Part shown: piece by piece, positions 10,616 to 20,226 of the stretch
Layout of the letters: each line of letters starts with the position of its first letter
Position numbering within the stretch: position 1 is the stretch's first letter
Assembly (NCBI RefSeq): GCF_001544515.1
Contig: NZ_FCOL02000001.1
Location: forward strand, 248,001 to 312,000
Direction of reading: 5' to 3'
Length of the DNA: 64,000 nt
DNA from: Caballeronia terrestris
GTDB lineage: Bacteria > Pseudomonadota > Gammaproteobacteria > Burkholderiales > Burkholderiaceae
Translations under genes and position numbers: made by a program
The notes under the pieces: generated by a model
The model's database searches: none
What the model saw: the letters and a program-made list of their open reading frames with translations, nothing else
What the model was told of the DNA's origin: nothing

Positions 10616-11504
10616 GGCCGCCGTCCGTTACGACGAGTTCATCCGCGCGCGTCAAGAACAGCTTCAGCGCCGCCGACGCATTCGACCGGCTGTAGCCGAT
10701 CACGAGATCGATCGTCGGCGCGGCGCCCGCGAGCGGCCGGCTGACCACCGACGCGGGCAACAGATTCTGCGCGTACGCGGGCATCAGCGAGAGGCCGCGC
10801 GTCGATGCCACGAGCGACATCGCCATCGCGAGATTGTCGACGCCGTGCGTCGGCGTGACGCCGATCCCGCTCTCCTCGACGTAGCGGTCGATCACGCCGC
10901 GCAGCACCTCCGCCTTGTCCGATGCGGCGACGAACGGCTCGCCCGCGAAATCTTCCGGACGAATGCTTTCTTGTGACGCGAGCGGATGATCGCTCGGCAT
11001 CAGCACGACGAGCGGTTCGCGATCGACCACGCGATAGTCGAGGTCGTAGCCTGGCTCCGCGCGCAGGAATGCGAGGTCGAGCTTGCCGCGCGCGAGGGCA
11101 TCGGCGAGATCGGGCGAATAGTGGCTCGACACCGTGACGTCGATGTTCGGCAGTTCGTCGCGTAGAAGGCGCATCGCGCGCGGCAGCCAGGTCATCTCCT
11201 CGCCGGTCAGAAAGCCCAGTGCGAAAACCTCCTTCGCCGGCTTCGACGCGCGGCGCGCGGCCTCGGTCGCGGCATCGACCTGGGCGAGCGCGAGCCGCGC
11301 GTGGTCCAGAAACGCGCGTCCCGCCGCCGTCAATTCGACGCCGCGCGCGCTGCGGCTCAGGAGCGCGGCGCCTACTTCGTCTTCGAGATCGCGAATCTGG
11401 CGGCTCAGCGACGGCTGCGACGTATGCAGCCGCTTTTCGGCGGCGACCGTCAGGCTTCCGGTCTCCGCGACAGCAACGAAATACCTCAGATGCCGAAGTT
11501 CCAT
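10602..11504 (-). CDS. LysR-family transcriptional regulator, 300 aa
   Basis: A canonical LysR protein: MELRHLRYFVAVAETGSLTVAAEKRLHTSQPSLSRQIRDLE is the winged-helix DNA-binding domain, and the rest is the periplasmic-binding-like effector domain (VFALGFLTGEEMTWLP, LDLAFLRAEPG). The opening resembles HcaR/BenM-like regulators of aromatic catabolism. The ATG at 11504 has GGGAGG 7 nt upstream; one at 11510 is too close to that site. It is divergent from the SDR gene at 11648, its probable target. Confidence 0.92.
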   Translation of the reverse strand: MELRHLRYFVAVAETGSLTVAAEKRLHTSQPSLSRQIRDLEDEVGAALLSRSARGVELTAAGRAFLDHARLALAQVDAATEAARRASKPAKEVFALGFLTGEEMTWLPRAMRLLRDELPNIDVTVSSHYSPDLADALARGKLDLAFLRAEPGYDLDYRVVDREPLVVLMPSDHPLASQESIRPEDFAGEPFVAASDKAEVLRGVIDRYVEESGIGVTPTHGVDNLAMAMSLVASTRGLSLMPAYAQNLLPASVVSRPLAGAAPTIDLVIGYSRSNASAALKLFLTRADELVVTDGGLSAA

Positions 11505-11647
11505 TTCCATGCCTCCCAGGCATGACCACCCGCTTATTAAGTATTTTTCCGCGATCCAATAAACACCTACATTGGCTTCACAGCAACGGCAAAACGCTTT
11601 TCGAAGTTTGTCGAAGCGCTGCAACCCATACCTTATAGGAATCGATC

Positions 11648-12394
11648 ATGTCCAACCCAGTCATTCTCATTACGGGCGCACTTACCGGCATCGGCCGCGC
11701 CACCGCCCTCGCGTTCGCCGAAAGCGGCGCACGGCTCGCCGTCTCCGGACGCCGCGAAGCCGAAGGCAACGCGCTCGCCTCAGAACTGCGCGAACTCGGC
11801 GCCGACGCCGTCTTTATCCAGGCTGACGTGCGCCGCGACGACGACGTCCGCCGCCTCGTCGACGAAACCATCGCGCGCTTTGGCCGGATCGACGCGGCCG
11901 TGAACAACGCGGGCACCGAAGGCCAGCCGGGCGCGATCGTCGATCAAAGCGCGGAAAGCTACGCCGCGACCTTCGACACCAATGTCCTTGGCACGCTGCT
12001 CAGCATGAAGCACGAACTGCGCGTGATGCTCGCGCAAAAAAGCGGGAGCATCGTGAACGTGTCGTCGACGTATGGGCATGAGGGCGCCGCGTTCGCGTCG
12101 GTGTATGCGGGCAGCAAGCACGCGGTCGAGGGCCTGACGAAGTCCGCCGCGCTCGAAGGTGCGCCCGCGGGCGTGCGCGTGAACGCCGTCGCGCCCGGTC
12201 CGACCGATACCGGCATGCTCGACCGCTTCACCGGCACGTCGGAGAACAAGGCGGCGCTTGCCGCGAAGGTGCCGCTCGGACGCATCGGTAAAACCGAAGA
12301 AGTTGCCCGCGCGATCGTCTTTCTCGCGTCGGAAGCGGCTTCGTTCGTGACCGGCCAGATCGTCACGGTCGACGGCGGGAAGACGGCCGGTTAA
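11648..12394 (+). CDS. SDR-family oxidoreductase, 248 aa
   Basis: A classical short-chain dehydrogenase: nucleotide-binding TGALTGIGRATALAF near the N-terminus, NNAG at about residue 86, the catalytic Ser in VNVSSTYG and the Y-A-G-S-K active site (ASVYAGSKHAVEGL), and a C-terminal FVTGQIVTVDGG that is typical of family enzymes making tetramers. The cofactor is NAD(P)H; the substrate is unknown. Transcribed away from a LysR regulator gene across 143 nt. Confidence 0.9.
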   Translation: MSNPVILITGALTGIGRATALAFAESGARLAVSGRREAEGNALASELRELGADAVFIQADVRRDDDVRRLVDETIARFGRIDAAVNNAGTEGQPGAIVDQSAESYAATFDTNVLGTLLSMKHELRVMLAQKSGSIVNVSSTYGHEGAAFASVYAGSKHAVEGLTKSAALEGAPAGVRVNAVAPGPTDTGMLDRFTGTSENKAALAAKVPLGRIGKTEEVARAIVFLASEAASFVTGQIVTVDGGKTAG

Positions 12395-12486
12395 GTGCGA
12401 TTCGTGCTCTCGAAGCGCGAGCAGCCGGACGGTGCGAGAATGAAACGACTCGCACCGTACCGGTCGTCGCGTTTGAAGGAGCGGAC

Positions 12487-13197
12487 ATGTTCAAGTACTC
12501 TCGGTCAATACGAGCCGCAGGCGCGGCGCTTTTGATCGTCGGCGCGCTCGGCCTGCTGCGCACCGCGCAATCCACCGAAACCGCGACAAAAATCCCGCCG
12601 CCCACGCAGGACGAGCAACCCGGCGCGACGCACGCGGAAGCGGCTGTCTTTGCTGGCGGCTGCTTCTGGGGCGTGCAGGGCGTTTTCCAGCACGTGCGCG
12701 GCGTGAAGCAGGTCGTGTCGGGCTACGCGGGCGGCGCGGCGGGCACGGCCCACTACGACATCGTCAGCGAAGGCAGGAGCGGCCACGCCGAATCGGTGCA
12801 GGTCACCTTTGATCCGGCGCAGGTCACTTACGGCCGTCTGCTGCAAGTGTTCTTCTCGGTCGCGCACAATCCGACGCAACTGAACTACCAGGGGCCGGAC
12901 CACGGCACGCAGTATCGATCGGCGATATTTCCGCAGAACGCGCAGCAGCGCACAATCGCGACGGCGTATATCGCGCAACTCGACGCGTCGCACGCGTTTC
13001 ATGAGCGGATCGTCACGAAAGTCGAGGACTTCAAGGGCTTCTATCCCGCCGAGGCCTATCACCAGAACTACCTGACGCTGCATCCCGACAGCGGCTACAT
13101 CGCGATCAACGACCTGCCGAAGATCGATTACCTGAAGCAGATGTTCCCCGGTCTGTACCGCGACAAGGCGGTGCTGGTCGCTGCGACATCGAACTGA
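12487..13197 (+). CDS. msrA: Peptide-methionine (S)-S-oxide reductase with N-terminal signal, 236 aa
   Basis: Repairs methionine-S-sulfoxide in proteins. The active-site motif GGCFWG is present with Cys59, followed by YAGG, GRSGHAESVQVTFDP and QYRSAIF, all characteristic of MsrA. The first 30 residues form a basic plus hydrophobic stretch (SIRAAGAALLIVGALGLLRTA) absent from cytosolic MsrA, so this copy is probably exported or membrane-anchored and acts in the periplasm. Standing alone in its transcription unit. Confidence 0.93.
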   Translation: MFKYSRSIRAAGAALLIVGALGLLRTAQSTETATKIPPPTQDEQPGATHAEAAVFAGGCFWGVQGVFQHVRGVKQVVSGYAGGAAGTAHYDIVSEGRSGHAESVQVTFDPAQVTYGRLLQVFFSVAHNPTQLNYQGPDHGTQYRSAIFPQNAQQRTIATAYIAQLDASHAFHERIVTKVEDFKGFYPAEAYHQNYLTLHPDSGYIAINDLPKIDYLKQMFPGLYRDKAVLVAATSN

Positions 13198-13280
13198 AAG
13201 GCGCACTTGCCAGCCTTCGCTTAAGATTCTTCCCCCGCCGCCGTAAACCTCGGGGAGAACTCACAGCAAAGGCTGGTTCA

Positions 13281-14291
13281 ATGATCAACGAAGACGACAC
13301 CGCGCTCGCCGCGCAATTTCTCCGCCACGACGCGCCTCTCGACGCGATTTCCTCCGATCTCGAACACGACGGCGCCGTCTACCGGACGCTGCTCGAATCG
13401 ACGCGCGCGATTCCCTGGAAGATCGACTGGCACACGATGGAGTTCGCGTACATCGGCCCGCAGATCGAATCGCTGCTCGGCTGGCCGCCGTCGAGCTGGA
13501 AGACGGTGCAGGACTGGGCCGACCGCATGCATCCCGACGACCGCGCGCAGGTGGTGGACTTCTGCGTCGCGCAATCGAAGGCGGGCGCGGATCATGAGGC
13601 TGACTATCGCGCGCTGACGAGCGACGGCGGCTACGTGTGGCTGCGCGACGTGGTGCACGTCGTGCGCGACGAAGCGGGCGAAGTGCAGGCGCTCGTCGGC
13701 TTCATGTTCGATATCAGCGAGCGCAAGAAGACCGAGGAGCAGGTAGCGCGGCTGCAGCGGGAACTCGAAGAACTGTCGTTCAAGGATGGGCTGACGGGTG
13801 TGGGGAACCGTCGCATGTTCGACATCGCCCTTGCGCGCGAGTGGGACGCGGCGTTGAAGAACCGCTCGGCGCTGTCGCTCGTGATGATCGATATCGATTT
13901 CTTCAAGTCGTACAACGATTATTACGGTCACGTTCAGGGCGATGCTTGTCTTAAGCGCGTCGCTGAGATTCTTGGCGAAGGCTTGCGGGGCGGCGATTTT
14001 CTGGGGCGCTTCGGCGGAGAAGAGTTCGTGCTCGTGCTGCCCGATACCGGCGCCGATGCCGCGATGCGCGTCGCGGAACGGTGCCGCAATCTGATCGGCG
14101 CCGCGCAGATCGCGCATGAGCGCTCGCCGTATCGACAGGTGGTGACGGCGAGTTTCGGCGTGGGGACGATCGTGCCGTCGGAAGATCTCGATTCGACCGG
14201 CTTCGTCAATCTCGTCGATGCGCAGCTTTATAACGCGAAGGACAACGGGCGGGATTGTATTGCGGCGATCGATCGGAGCCGGGGGCGGTGA
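13281..14291 (+). CDS. PAS-GGDEF diguanylate cyclase, 336 aa
   Basis: Likely synthesises c-di-GMP. Residues about 30-150 form a PAS domain of the PAS-3 type (MEFAYIGPQIESLLGWPP, ADYRALTSDGGYVWLRDVVHVVRDEAGEV, FMFDISERKK). After a short coiled linker a GGDEF domain starts at DGLTGVGNRRMF. The active-site motif is GGEEF (245-249), which is catalytically competent. The inhibitory I-site RxxD (Arg236-Asp239) lies five residues upstream, so product feedback is expected. No membrane segment. The input signal is unknown. Confidence 0.93.
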   Translation: MINEDDTALAAQFLRHDAPLDAISSDLEHDGAVYRTLLESTRAIPWKIDWHTMEFAYIGPQIESLLGWPPSSWKTVQDWADRMHPDDRAQVVDFCVAQSKAGADHEADYRALTSDGGYVWLRDVVHVVRDEAGEVQALVGFMFDISERKKTEEQVARLQRELEELSFKDGLTGVGNRRMFDIALAREWDAALKNRSALSLVMIDIDFFKSYNDYYGHVQGDACLKRVAEILGEGLRGGDFLGRFGGEEFVLVLPDTGADAAMRVAERCRNLIGAAQIAHERSPYRQVVTASFGVGTIVPSEDLDSTGFVNLVDAQLYNAKDNGRDCIAAIDRSRGR

Positions 14292-14303
14292 GGTCGGCGG
14301 TCA

Positions 14304-15440
14304 TCAACGCGTGTCGCCGAGCCTGATCGTCTGTCCGTGACGTAGCACGGTAAATGAATCGGGCGCCAAACCCGCTTCCTTGACCGCGTCCGCAAGCAAA
14401 CGCGGCGCCTCGTCGAGCGGATCATCGGCGAGTTCGAACGTGCCCCAGTGAACGCCGATCGCCTTCTTCGCGCGCAAGTCGCCGAAGACTTGCACTGCCT
14501 CCTTCGGATCGACGTGCTGCGCGTGCATGAACCACCGCGGCGCATACGCGCCGATCGGAATCAGCGCGAGATCGAAACCGCCAAAGGCCTGGCCGATATC
14601 CGCGAAATCCTTCGAATAGCCCGTATCGCCGACAAAGCAGAACGAATACGGATGCTTCGCGCCCTCGGGCGTCTTCACGACCCAGCCGCCCCACAGCGTC
14701 TCCGCGCGATCGGTCAGCGTGCGCGCGGACCAGTGCTGGCTCGGAACGAACCAGACAGCGAGGCCGGCGGCGCGCGTCTCGTCGCCCCAGTCCATCTCCC
14801 GCACGTTCGCGATGCCCTTGTCCGCCATCCACGCCTTGATGCCGAGCGGCACGAGAAAGAGCGGCGGCCCGCCCGGCTGCGCGTTGAGCGCCTGCACGCT
14901 CGCGGTATCGAGATGATCGTAGTGATTATGCGAGATGAGCACGACGTCGATGTGCGGCAACTCCGCGACCGATAACGCAGCGGGCACCTTGCGCTCCGGC
15001 CCCGCGAACGACACCGGCGACGCGCGCCGCGAGAACTGCGGATCGGTCAGCACGTTGACGCCGTCGATCTGCACGAGCGCGCTCGCGTGACCGATCCACG
15101 TGAGCGTGTCGACGATGCGGTTCGCCTTCAGCCACGCGACGTCTGGACGATCCAGCGGAAACTCGTAGCCGTTCGCGGGCGGCTTCGGCAAGCCCTGCGT
15201 CCAGCGTTCCCAGCGCCATTTGAGAAACGACTCGTGCGGCAGGTCGCCGTAGTTGTTGACGTAGCCCGACGACGTGTGGCGCGCGTGATGCAGCGGCGGA
15301 CGCGTGTCGTGCAAGATCGCGTCGGAACTTTGGCTTTGGCTTTGGCTCTGCGCGGGCGTGCCGCTGCCGCACGCGGATAGCAGCGCGCCGAGCATCAGCG
15401 CGTCACGAGAGCGGAACAGCATCGAGAGGAAGGTACGCAT
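14304..15440 (-). CDS. MBL-fold metallo-hydrolase lipoprotein, NAPE-PLD/RomA-like, 378 aa
   Basis: A lipoprotein signal ends in LLSAC (Cys24). After a spacer with a QS-repeat (residues about 31-38) comes a metallo-beta-lactamase fold: DTLTWIGHASALVQIDGVNVLTDPQFS, the metal motif SHNHYDHLD (His171, His173, Asp175, His176), FCFVGDTGYSKDF and GVHWGTFELADDP. This domain pattern fits the RomA / N-acylphosphatidylethanolamine phospholipase D branch, suggesting a phosphodiesterase acting in the envelope. The exact substrate is unknown. It converges on the diguanylate cyclase gene with only 12 nt between stops. Confidence 0.85.
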   Translation of the reverse strand: MRTFLSMLFRSRDALMLGALLSACGSGTPAQSQSQSQSSDAILHDTRPPLHHARHTSSGYVNNYGDLPHESFLKWRWERWTQGLPKPPANGYEFPLDRPDVAWLKANRIVDTLTWIGHASALVQIDGVNVLTDPQFSRRASPVSFAGPERKVPAALSVAELPHIDVVLISHNHYDHLDTASVQALNAQPGGPPLFLVPLGIKAWMADKGIANVREMDWGDETRAAGLAVWFVPSQHWSARTLTDRAETLWGGWVVKTPEGAKHPYSFCFVGDTGYSKDFADIGQAFGGFDLALIPIGAYAPRWFMHAQHVDPKEAVQVFGDLRAKKAIGVHWGTFELADDPLDEAPRLLADAVKEAGLAPDSFTVLRHGQTIRLGDTR

Positions 15441-15490
15441 TGGAGGCCGTTTAGGAAGCGACGTTCAACCGGTAGCATCTCTCGTGCCCT

Positions 15491-17107
15491 TCATTGCAGC
15501 TTCCACAGCATGGCCGCAATCGTCCCCTGGTCCTGGAAGACGGCGAGCACATCGTTGATCGACGTGATCGGCACGCCATTCACGGCCAGGAAAAAGACGA
15601 GCCTGCGTCCGCTCTTCGCGTCGAGGTAACCGGCGAGCGCCTGCCCTTTCAAGGTGAGCGGCGGCCCGCCCACATACGTTCCCGTTTTCGCATGTACCTG
15701 TCCCCTGGCCGGCGCGAGCGTCGGGTCGGCTTCGAAGTCCGTCACGAACGAAAGCGATCCGTCGACGGCGAGAACCGGCAGCGAATCGAAGTACGACGGG
15801 AACGCCGCGCGCTTTGTCATGCCGGTGAGCAGCGTCGTGACCGCCTGGCCCGTCGCGGTCGTTTCGCCGCCGCCGCTGCCGTCGATGAAATGCAGGTCAG
15901 CGGCGGGTATCTGGAACTGCGTCGAGAGCGCGTTCTGTTCGGCGGCGAGCGCGCCCGCGACGGTCGTCGAGCCGTCGGCGGCAAGGCCGAACAGCATCAG
16001 GCTCATGTCGGCGCCGATGTTGTAGCTCACTTTATCGATCAGCTTCGCGTAGTCGCCGTAGGGTTGCGACACGAGTTGCGCGACCTGCGTCGACGGCACG
16101 TACGAATTCTGTGCCGGAAGCAACTGCACGGGATTCGGCTCGACGTTCGCAGCCGTCACCGTGACGCCCGCGCGCGCGAGCGCCTCGATGAACACCGTGC
16201 GCGCATAGTTTGAAGGCTCGGTGATGCGGAACGTCCGAATCAGCGGATACGCGTTCGTGAGCGGCGGCACGAAGCCGGCCGGCAAGTTGCCCGTCACTCT
16301 TCCCACGCAATTCGGCGTACCGATGCAGTTGGGCGGCTCGGGCGCGAGCTCGATATCTAGTGCGGACCCTTGCCCACCCGCCTGCAGGCCCGACAGCACG
16401 CTCAAGGCCGCCGACTTCGGCCGCCAGTCGACCGATGCATCGGCGCCGATGATCACATCGACAATATCGTCGTTGACGAAGACCGGCCGCACATCGAACT
16501 CGCCGCGAAAGTTGAACGGCTGGAACAACCGGTCGTCGATCACGACTTCGCCCGCCACACGCCGGATGCCCGATGACGCCACCTGCGCCGCGAGCGCGTC
16601 GTACCCCGCTAACGGATCGGGCGTGGTGAGCTGCGCGTTGCCGAGCGCGTTCGCCTCGTTGTGGTCGAAGTTGCTGATTGCGAGCGATCCGTCCGGGTTC
16701 GTGCGGCCGCCCATCGTCAGGTCGCCGCTTGCGACGAGCACGAGATTGCCGTTGAGCGTGCCGCTCCCTTCGACCACGCCCTGCCGGTAGACCGGCGTGA
16801 CGAAGCGATGGTCCGGTCCGAGCTGGTTCAGCGCCATGCCGACCGAAAAGAGCTTGCGCACGGACGCGATCAAGGTGGGCGCTGTGGCGTTCTGCGCATA
16901 GACCACGCGCCCGCTCTCGAGAACGATCACCTGCAGCGACCACACCGCGTTCTTGTAGACGGGCTTCTGCATCACGTTCGTTATCTCGGCGGGAATCGGC
17001 TGCGTGCCGCCCGGTGTGCTCGATCCGCAAGCAGCGAGCGCAATAGCACCGAACGCCGCTATGGCAAGACAAATGCGCTTCGATCGATTCGTCGGATGCA
17101 GGGTCAT
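15491..17107 (-). CDS. dacB: D-alanyl-D-alanine carboxypeptidase/endopeptidase (PBP4 type), lipoprotein, 538 aa
   Basis: Trims or cleaves peptidoglycan peptides in the periplasm. A lipobox LAAC (Cys27) anchors it. The serine-peptidase S13 motifs are present: SxxK at 82-85 (SVRK), SxN in the KVSYNIGAD segment, and KTG in HAKTGTYVGG. The region between the first two motifs holds the long insertion typical of DacB. The second motif reads S-Y-N rather than the commoner S-D-N. It probably shares a transcript with the metallo-hydrolase lipoprotein downstream (50 nt). Confidence 0.88.
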   Translation of the reverse strand: MTLHPTNRSKRICLAIAAFGAIALAACGSSTPGGTQPIPAEITNVMQKPVYKNAVWSLQVIVLESGRVVYAQNATAPTLIASVRKLFSVGMALNQLGPDHRFVTPVYRQGVVEGSGTLNGNLVLVASGDLTMGGRTNPDGSLAISNFDHNEANALGNAQLTTPDPLAGYDALAAQVASSGIRRVAGEVVIDDRLFQPFNFRGEFDVRPVFVNDDIVDVIIGADASVDWRPKSAALSVLSGLQAGGQGSALDIELAPEPPNCIGTPNCVGRVTGNLPAGFVPPLTNAYPLIRTFRITEPSNYARTVFIEALARAGVTVTAANVEPNPVQLLPAQNSYVPSTQVAQLVSQPYGDYAKLIDKVSYNIGADMSLMLFGLAADGSTTVAGALAAEQNALSTQFQIPAADLHFIDGSGGGETTATGQAVTTLLTGMTKRAAFPSYFDSLPVLAVDGSLSFVTDFEADPTLAPARGQVHAKTGTYVGGPPLTLKGQALAGYLDAKSGRRLVFFLAVNGVPITSINDVLAVFQDQGTIAAMLWKLQ

Positions 17108-17211
17108 CGCGAACTCCGTCGGTGCAAGGTGCGTGGATCGGGCGGTTCGCCATCATCGCGCGAATGGCGCGCCCGCGCAGCCACCGATCGACGTTCGCGT
17201 GACCTTCTGCC

Positions 17212-18057
17212 CTATGTGTGATCCGTCGAAATCGCCAGGTCGTGCCACGCCTTCAGTTCGGCCTCGACGTGGCGATTCTTCTCCTCGATCCGCGCGATCG
17301 TATCTGTGCCGAGCGGCAGGCGCACGGGTGGCGTCGGGCTGTCGGCGAGGGTCAGGATCGCCTGCGCGAGCTTCGCCGGATCGCCCGGCTGCTGATGGTT
17401 CGCGCCAGCCGCGAAGTCACGCATCGTGCCGACAGTCTCGGCGTAATCGGCGATATGCAGCTTGGTCGAGACGAGCGAATCGTCGTTGAGAAAGTCCGTG
17501 CGGAAGAATCCCGGCTCGACGACCGTCGAATAAATGCCGAGCGGCGCCAGTTCGCGCGAGAGCGCCTCGCTCAAGCCCTCGACCGCGAACTTCGTCGCGC
17601 CGTACACGCCCCAGCCCTGATACGCCGAGTAGCCACCGATCGACGAAATGTTGATCAGATGGCCGCTGCGTTGCGCGCGCATTTGCGGCAACACGGCGCG
17701 CGTCACGGCGAGCAGGCCGAAGACGTTCGTGTTGAACACGGCCTTGACCTCGCTGTCGCTCGATTCCTCGACCGCGCCCAGCAGCCCGTACCCTGCGTTG
17801 TTGACCAGCACGTCGATGCGCGAGAAACGGGCCACCGCCTGCCGCGCGGCCTCCACGGCATCGGCTTCGTTCGTGACGTCGAGCTTCACGGCGAGCAGGT
17901 TCGGATGATCGCCGAGGCGCTCGATGACGGTCTGAGGATTGCGTGCCGTCGCGACGACGCGGTCGCCCCGTTCGAGCGCCCGGCGAGCGATGAGTGCGCC
18001 GAAGCCACGCGATGCGCCTGTGATGAACCAGACCTTGCCAGTATCGGTTTGAGCCAT
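17212..18057 (-). CDS. SDR-family oxidoreductase, 281 aa
   Basis: Opens MAQTDTGKVWFITGASRGFGALIARRAL with the TGxxxGxG nucleotide-binding loop, then NNAGYGLLGAVEE, INISSIGGYSAYQGWGVYGATKFAVEGL with Ser and YxxxK catalytic residues, and PLGIYSTVVEPGFFRTDF. This last block is typical of the large SDR subgroup related to 17-beta-hydroxysteroid dehydrogenase-like proteins. NADP(H) is the likely cofactor. Substrate unknown. It lies downstream of the CoA-transferase gene in the same direction, 71 nt away, and may be the last gene of that unit. Confidence 0.9.
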   Translation of the reverse strand: MAQTDTGKVWFITGASRGFGALIARRALERGDRVVATARNPQTVIERLGDHPNLLAVKLDVTNEADAVEAARQAVARFSRIDVLVNNAGYGLLGAVEESSDSEVKAVFNTNVFGLLAVTRAVLPQMRAQRSGHLINISSIGGYSAYQGWGVYGATKFAVEGLSEALSRELAPLGIYSTVVEPGFFRTDFLNDDSLVSTKLHIADYAETVGTMRDFAAGANHQQPGDPAKLAQAILTLADSPTPPVRLPLGTDTIARIEEKNRHVEAELKAWHDLAISTDHT

Positions 18058-18128
18058 GATTGCAATTCCTTTGCGAAAGTAGTTGATGTTTCGTGCAGTC
18101 TTGGCGACTGCTCACAGCCGCCTGCTTT

Positions 18129-20078
18129 TCAAGCGGTATGAACTTCATCGGTTAGCATCACGCATTCGGGCGCGCCCGGGACCGCGCGAACGCGCGCGGG
18201 CGTGCGCGAAAGCCGGTACGGGACCTTCAGCACCGGCCAGAACGCGCCACGCGTGTCGCGCGCGACGCTCAGCACGTCCACGAGGAAGTCGCCGTCTTCG
18301 ATCAGCTCGTGCACGCGTGCGACCGGCACCGCGCGCAACCCCGACGCCACGAGGCTCGCGACTGCGCGCTGCCTCGTCATCGCGCCGCATTTCGCGCGCA
18401 TTACCGCGTGATCGCCTTCGACCCATACATAACCGTCGCTGCACGGAACGGCCGCACCCGGCGGCTGCGGATTGCCCGTCGCGAACAACGCGCACCACGC
18501 GGCGACGTCCTGCATCGATACTTCGACGAAGGTGCCCGCGTTGTGTGCGCGACCGGCCAGCGTCGCGACGATCGCAAAGAGCGCAGCCTGGCCGCCGAGA
18601 ATGTCCGCGCCCGATGCGCCGAACTTCACGGGCACCCCTTCACTGCGCGTGAGATCCATCAGTCCGCCCATCGCTTGAATGACGGTGTCGAACGCGGGCC
18701 GCGTCGGATACGCGGACTCGATGCCGAAGCCCGAGATCGAGCAATAGATCAGCTTCGGGTTGATGCCGCCGAGCGCCGCGCGATCGAAACCGAGTTTCGC
18801 GAGCGCCCCGGGCCGCAGGTTTTCGACGAGGACGTCGGCGGTAGCGAGCAGCTTGCGCAGATACGTGCGGTCCGCTTCCTGTTTCAGATCGAGCGAAATC
18901 GTCTGCTTGTCCGTGTTGTTGAGCGCGAAGAAATAGCTCGTGCCGTTCTGCCCCGGCATCCATGCGCGCGCGACTTCGCCTTCGGGCGGCTCGATCTTCA
19001 CGACCTCCGCGCCAAGCGCCGCGAGATGCTTGCCGACGAGTGGCGCGGTCGTGTACTGGCCGATTTCGATCACCTTCACGCCGGCGAGCGGGCCGGCATC
19101 GTCTTCGGCAGTGGCACGCTCGATCGTCTGTATCGTTTCGACACCGGCGATCAGCTTCGACGTGTGAAACACCGGTACATCGCGATACGTCTCTCCATCG
19201 ACGCCATGCGCATCCATCTGTTCTGCTGCATGCGCGTGACGCATCCGAAAGTTCGGCTCGCCCGGCAAGTCCGCGACCGATACGATCGGGCCCGCTGCCA
19301 CGCCGATCCGCTCGCACAGGCGCGAACAGGCGTCGGTGGTCAGCGTACTCGTCCACGTTTCGATCAGTGCGTCGAGGGCACCGACGTTGCGCACGCGATC
19401 CGCGAGCGTTGCGAACCGCGCGTCATCGAGTTGCGGCACACCGGCCGCGTGCTTGATCTTGCGCCACTGCTCCTCGGTGCTCGTGCAGATGAGGACCCAG
19501 CCGTCGCGTGTTCTGAATGCGTTCCAGGGCGCGCACGCCGGATGCCGGTTGCCGACGCGCCCGACCGTCTCCCTCGCGAACGCGGCCGGAAGAAACGTCG
19601 TCAGCGCGCTCGCCGCGCAGCCGAACAGCGTGACGTCGATGTTCTGCCTGATGCCGCGCAGCGTCGCGACGCGAAGCGCCGAAGCCACCGCGGCCGCCGC
19701 ATACATCGCCGCCGAGATCTCCGTGAACGGCACGCCGATGCGAACGGGCTGGCCGTGCGCAAAGCCGGTCGTGTCCATGAGGCCGGTCATCGCCTGGATC
19801 TGCGCATCGGTCCATTGGGTGCCCGCGCGCGCGCCTTGCGGGCCGGTCGCGGTAATGTCGCAAACGATGTACTTGCCCGCCGACTTCAGTTCCGCGATCA
19901 TGCCGCGCCGCGTCGCCGAACTCACGTCCGATGAGACCACGATCACGTCGTGGCTTAAAGCGTCGATAGGGTCGGCGTCGGTGACTTCGACCCTGGCACC
20001 TGCGCGCTCGAGAAGCGTCGCGCTCAGCTTCACCGCGCTGCGTTCGCCCCACGCGAGAATTCGTACTCCGTCCAGCAT
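18129..20078 (-). CDS. Double-domain family III CoA-transferase (CaiB/BaiF), 649 aa
   Basis: Transfers CoA between acyl-CoA and a free acid. The protein holds two CaiB/BaiF units, about 1-320 and 330-649. The second starts PLAGVKVIEIGQYTTAPLVG and has FFALNNTDKQTISLDLK, LVENLRPGALAKLGFD and PVKFGASGADILGG, with the expected catalytic Asp in the last. The first unit has the matching block PVRIGVPFTEISAA, where Glu stands near the Asp position, so it may be structural only. Single-unit members are about 400 aa, so this is a fused type. It lies divergent from a LysR gene and in a cluster of acyl-CoA enzymes. Confidence 0.85.
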   Translation of the reverse strand: MLDGVRILAWGERSAVKLSATLLERAGARVEVTDADPIDALSHDVIVVSSDVSSATRRGMIAELKSAGKYIVCDITATGPQGARAGTQWTDAQIQAMTGLMDTTGFAHGQPVRIGVPFTEISAAMYAAAAVASALRVATLRGIRQNIDVTLFGCAASALTTFLPAAFARETVGRVGNRHPACAPWNAFRTRDGWVLICTSTEEQWRKIKHAAGVPQLDDARFATLADRVRNVGALDALIETWTSTLTTDACSRLCERIGVAAGPIVSVADLPGEPNFRMRHAHAAEQMDAHGVDGETYRDVPVFHTSKLIAGVETIQTIERATAEDDAGPLAGVKVIEIGQYTTAPLVGKHLAALGAEVVKIEPPEGEVARAWMPGQNGTSYFFALNNTDKQTISLDLKQEADRTYLRKLLATADVLVENLRPGALAKLGFDRAALGGINPKLIYCSISGFGIESAYPTRPAFDTVIQAMGGLMDLTRSEGVPVKFGASGADILGGQAALFAIVATLAGRAHNAGTFVEVSMQDVAAWCALFATGNPQPPGAAVPCSDGYVWVEGDHAVMRAKCGAMTRQRAVASLVASGLRAVPVARVHELIEDGDFLVDVLSVARDTRGAFWPVLKVPYRLSRTPARVRAVPGAPECVMLTDEVHTA

Positions 20079-20095
20079 TGCTGTCTCCTGTCGAC

Positions 20096-20151
20096 CCGAG
20101 TTGGCGCTGTCGGCCAGAGTTAAGCGCTTTAGCGCTTACTCTGGTCCCATG
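20096..20151. repeat. Palindromic dispersed repeat, copy 1
   Basis: The core is a hairpin, CCAGAGT...AGCGC / GCGCT...ACTCTGG (20114-20144), flanked on the left by GAGTTGGCGCTGTCG and on the right by TCCCATG. A second copy with the same core and flanks occurs at 57499-57575. It lies 18 nt upstream of the CoA-transferase start. The symmetry and intergenic position are those of a REP-type element. Confidence 0.7.
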
Positions 20152-20226
20152 CAACGTAGTTCCGTTCTTGCGGTTCGTTTCCGCGTATGACCCTTGAAGC
20201 AAAGATACGGCGCTCCGAATCCCCCG

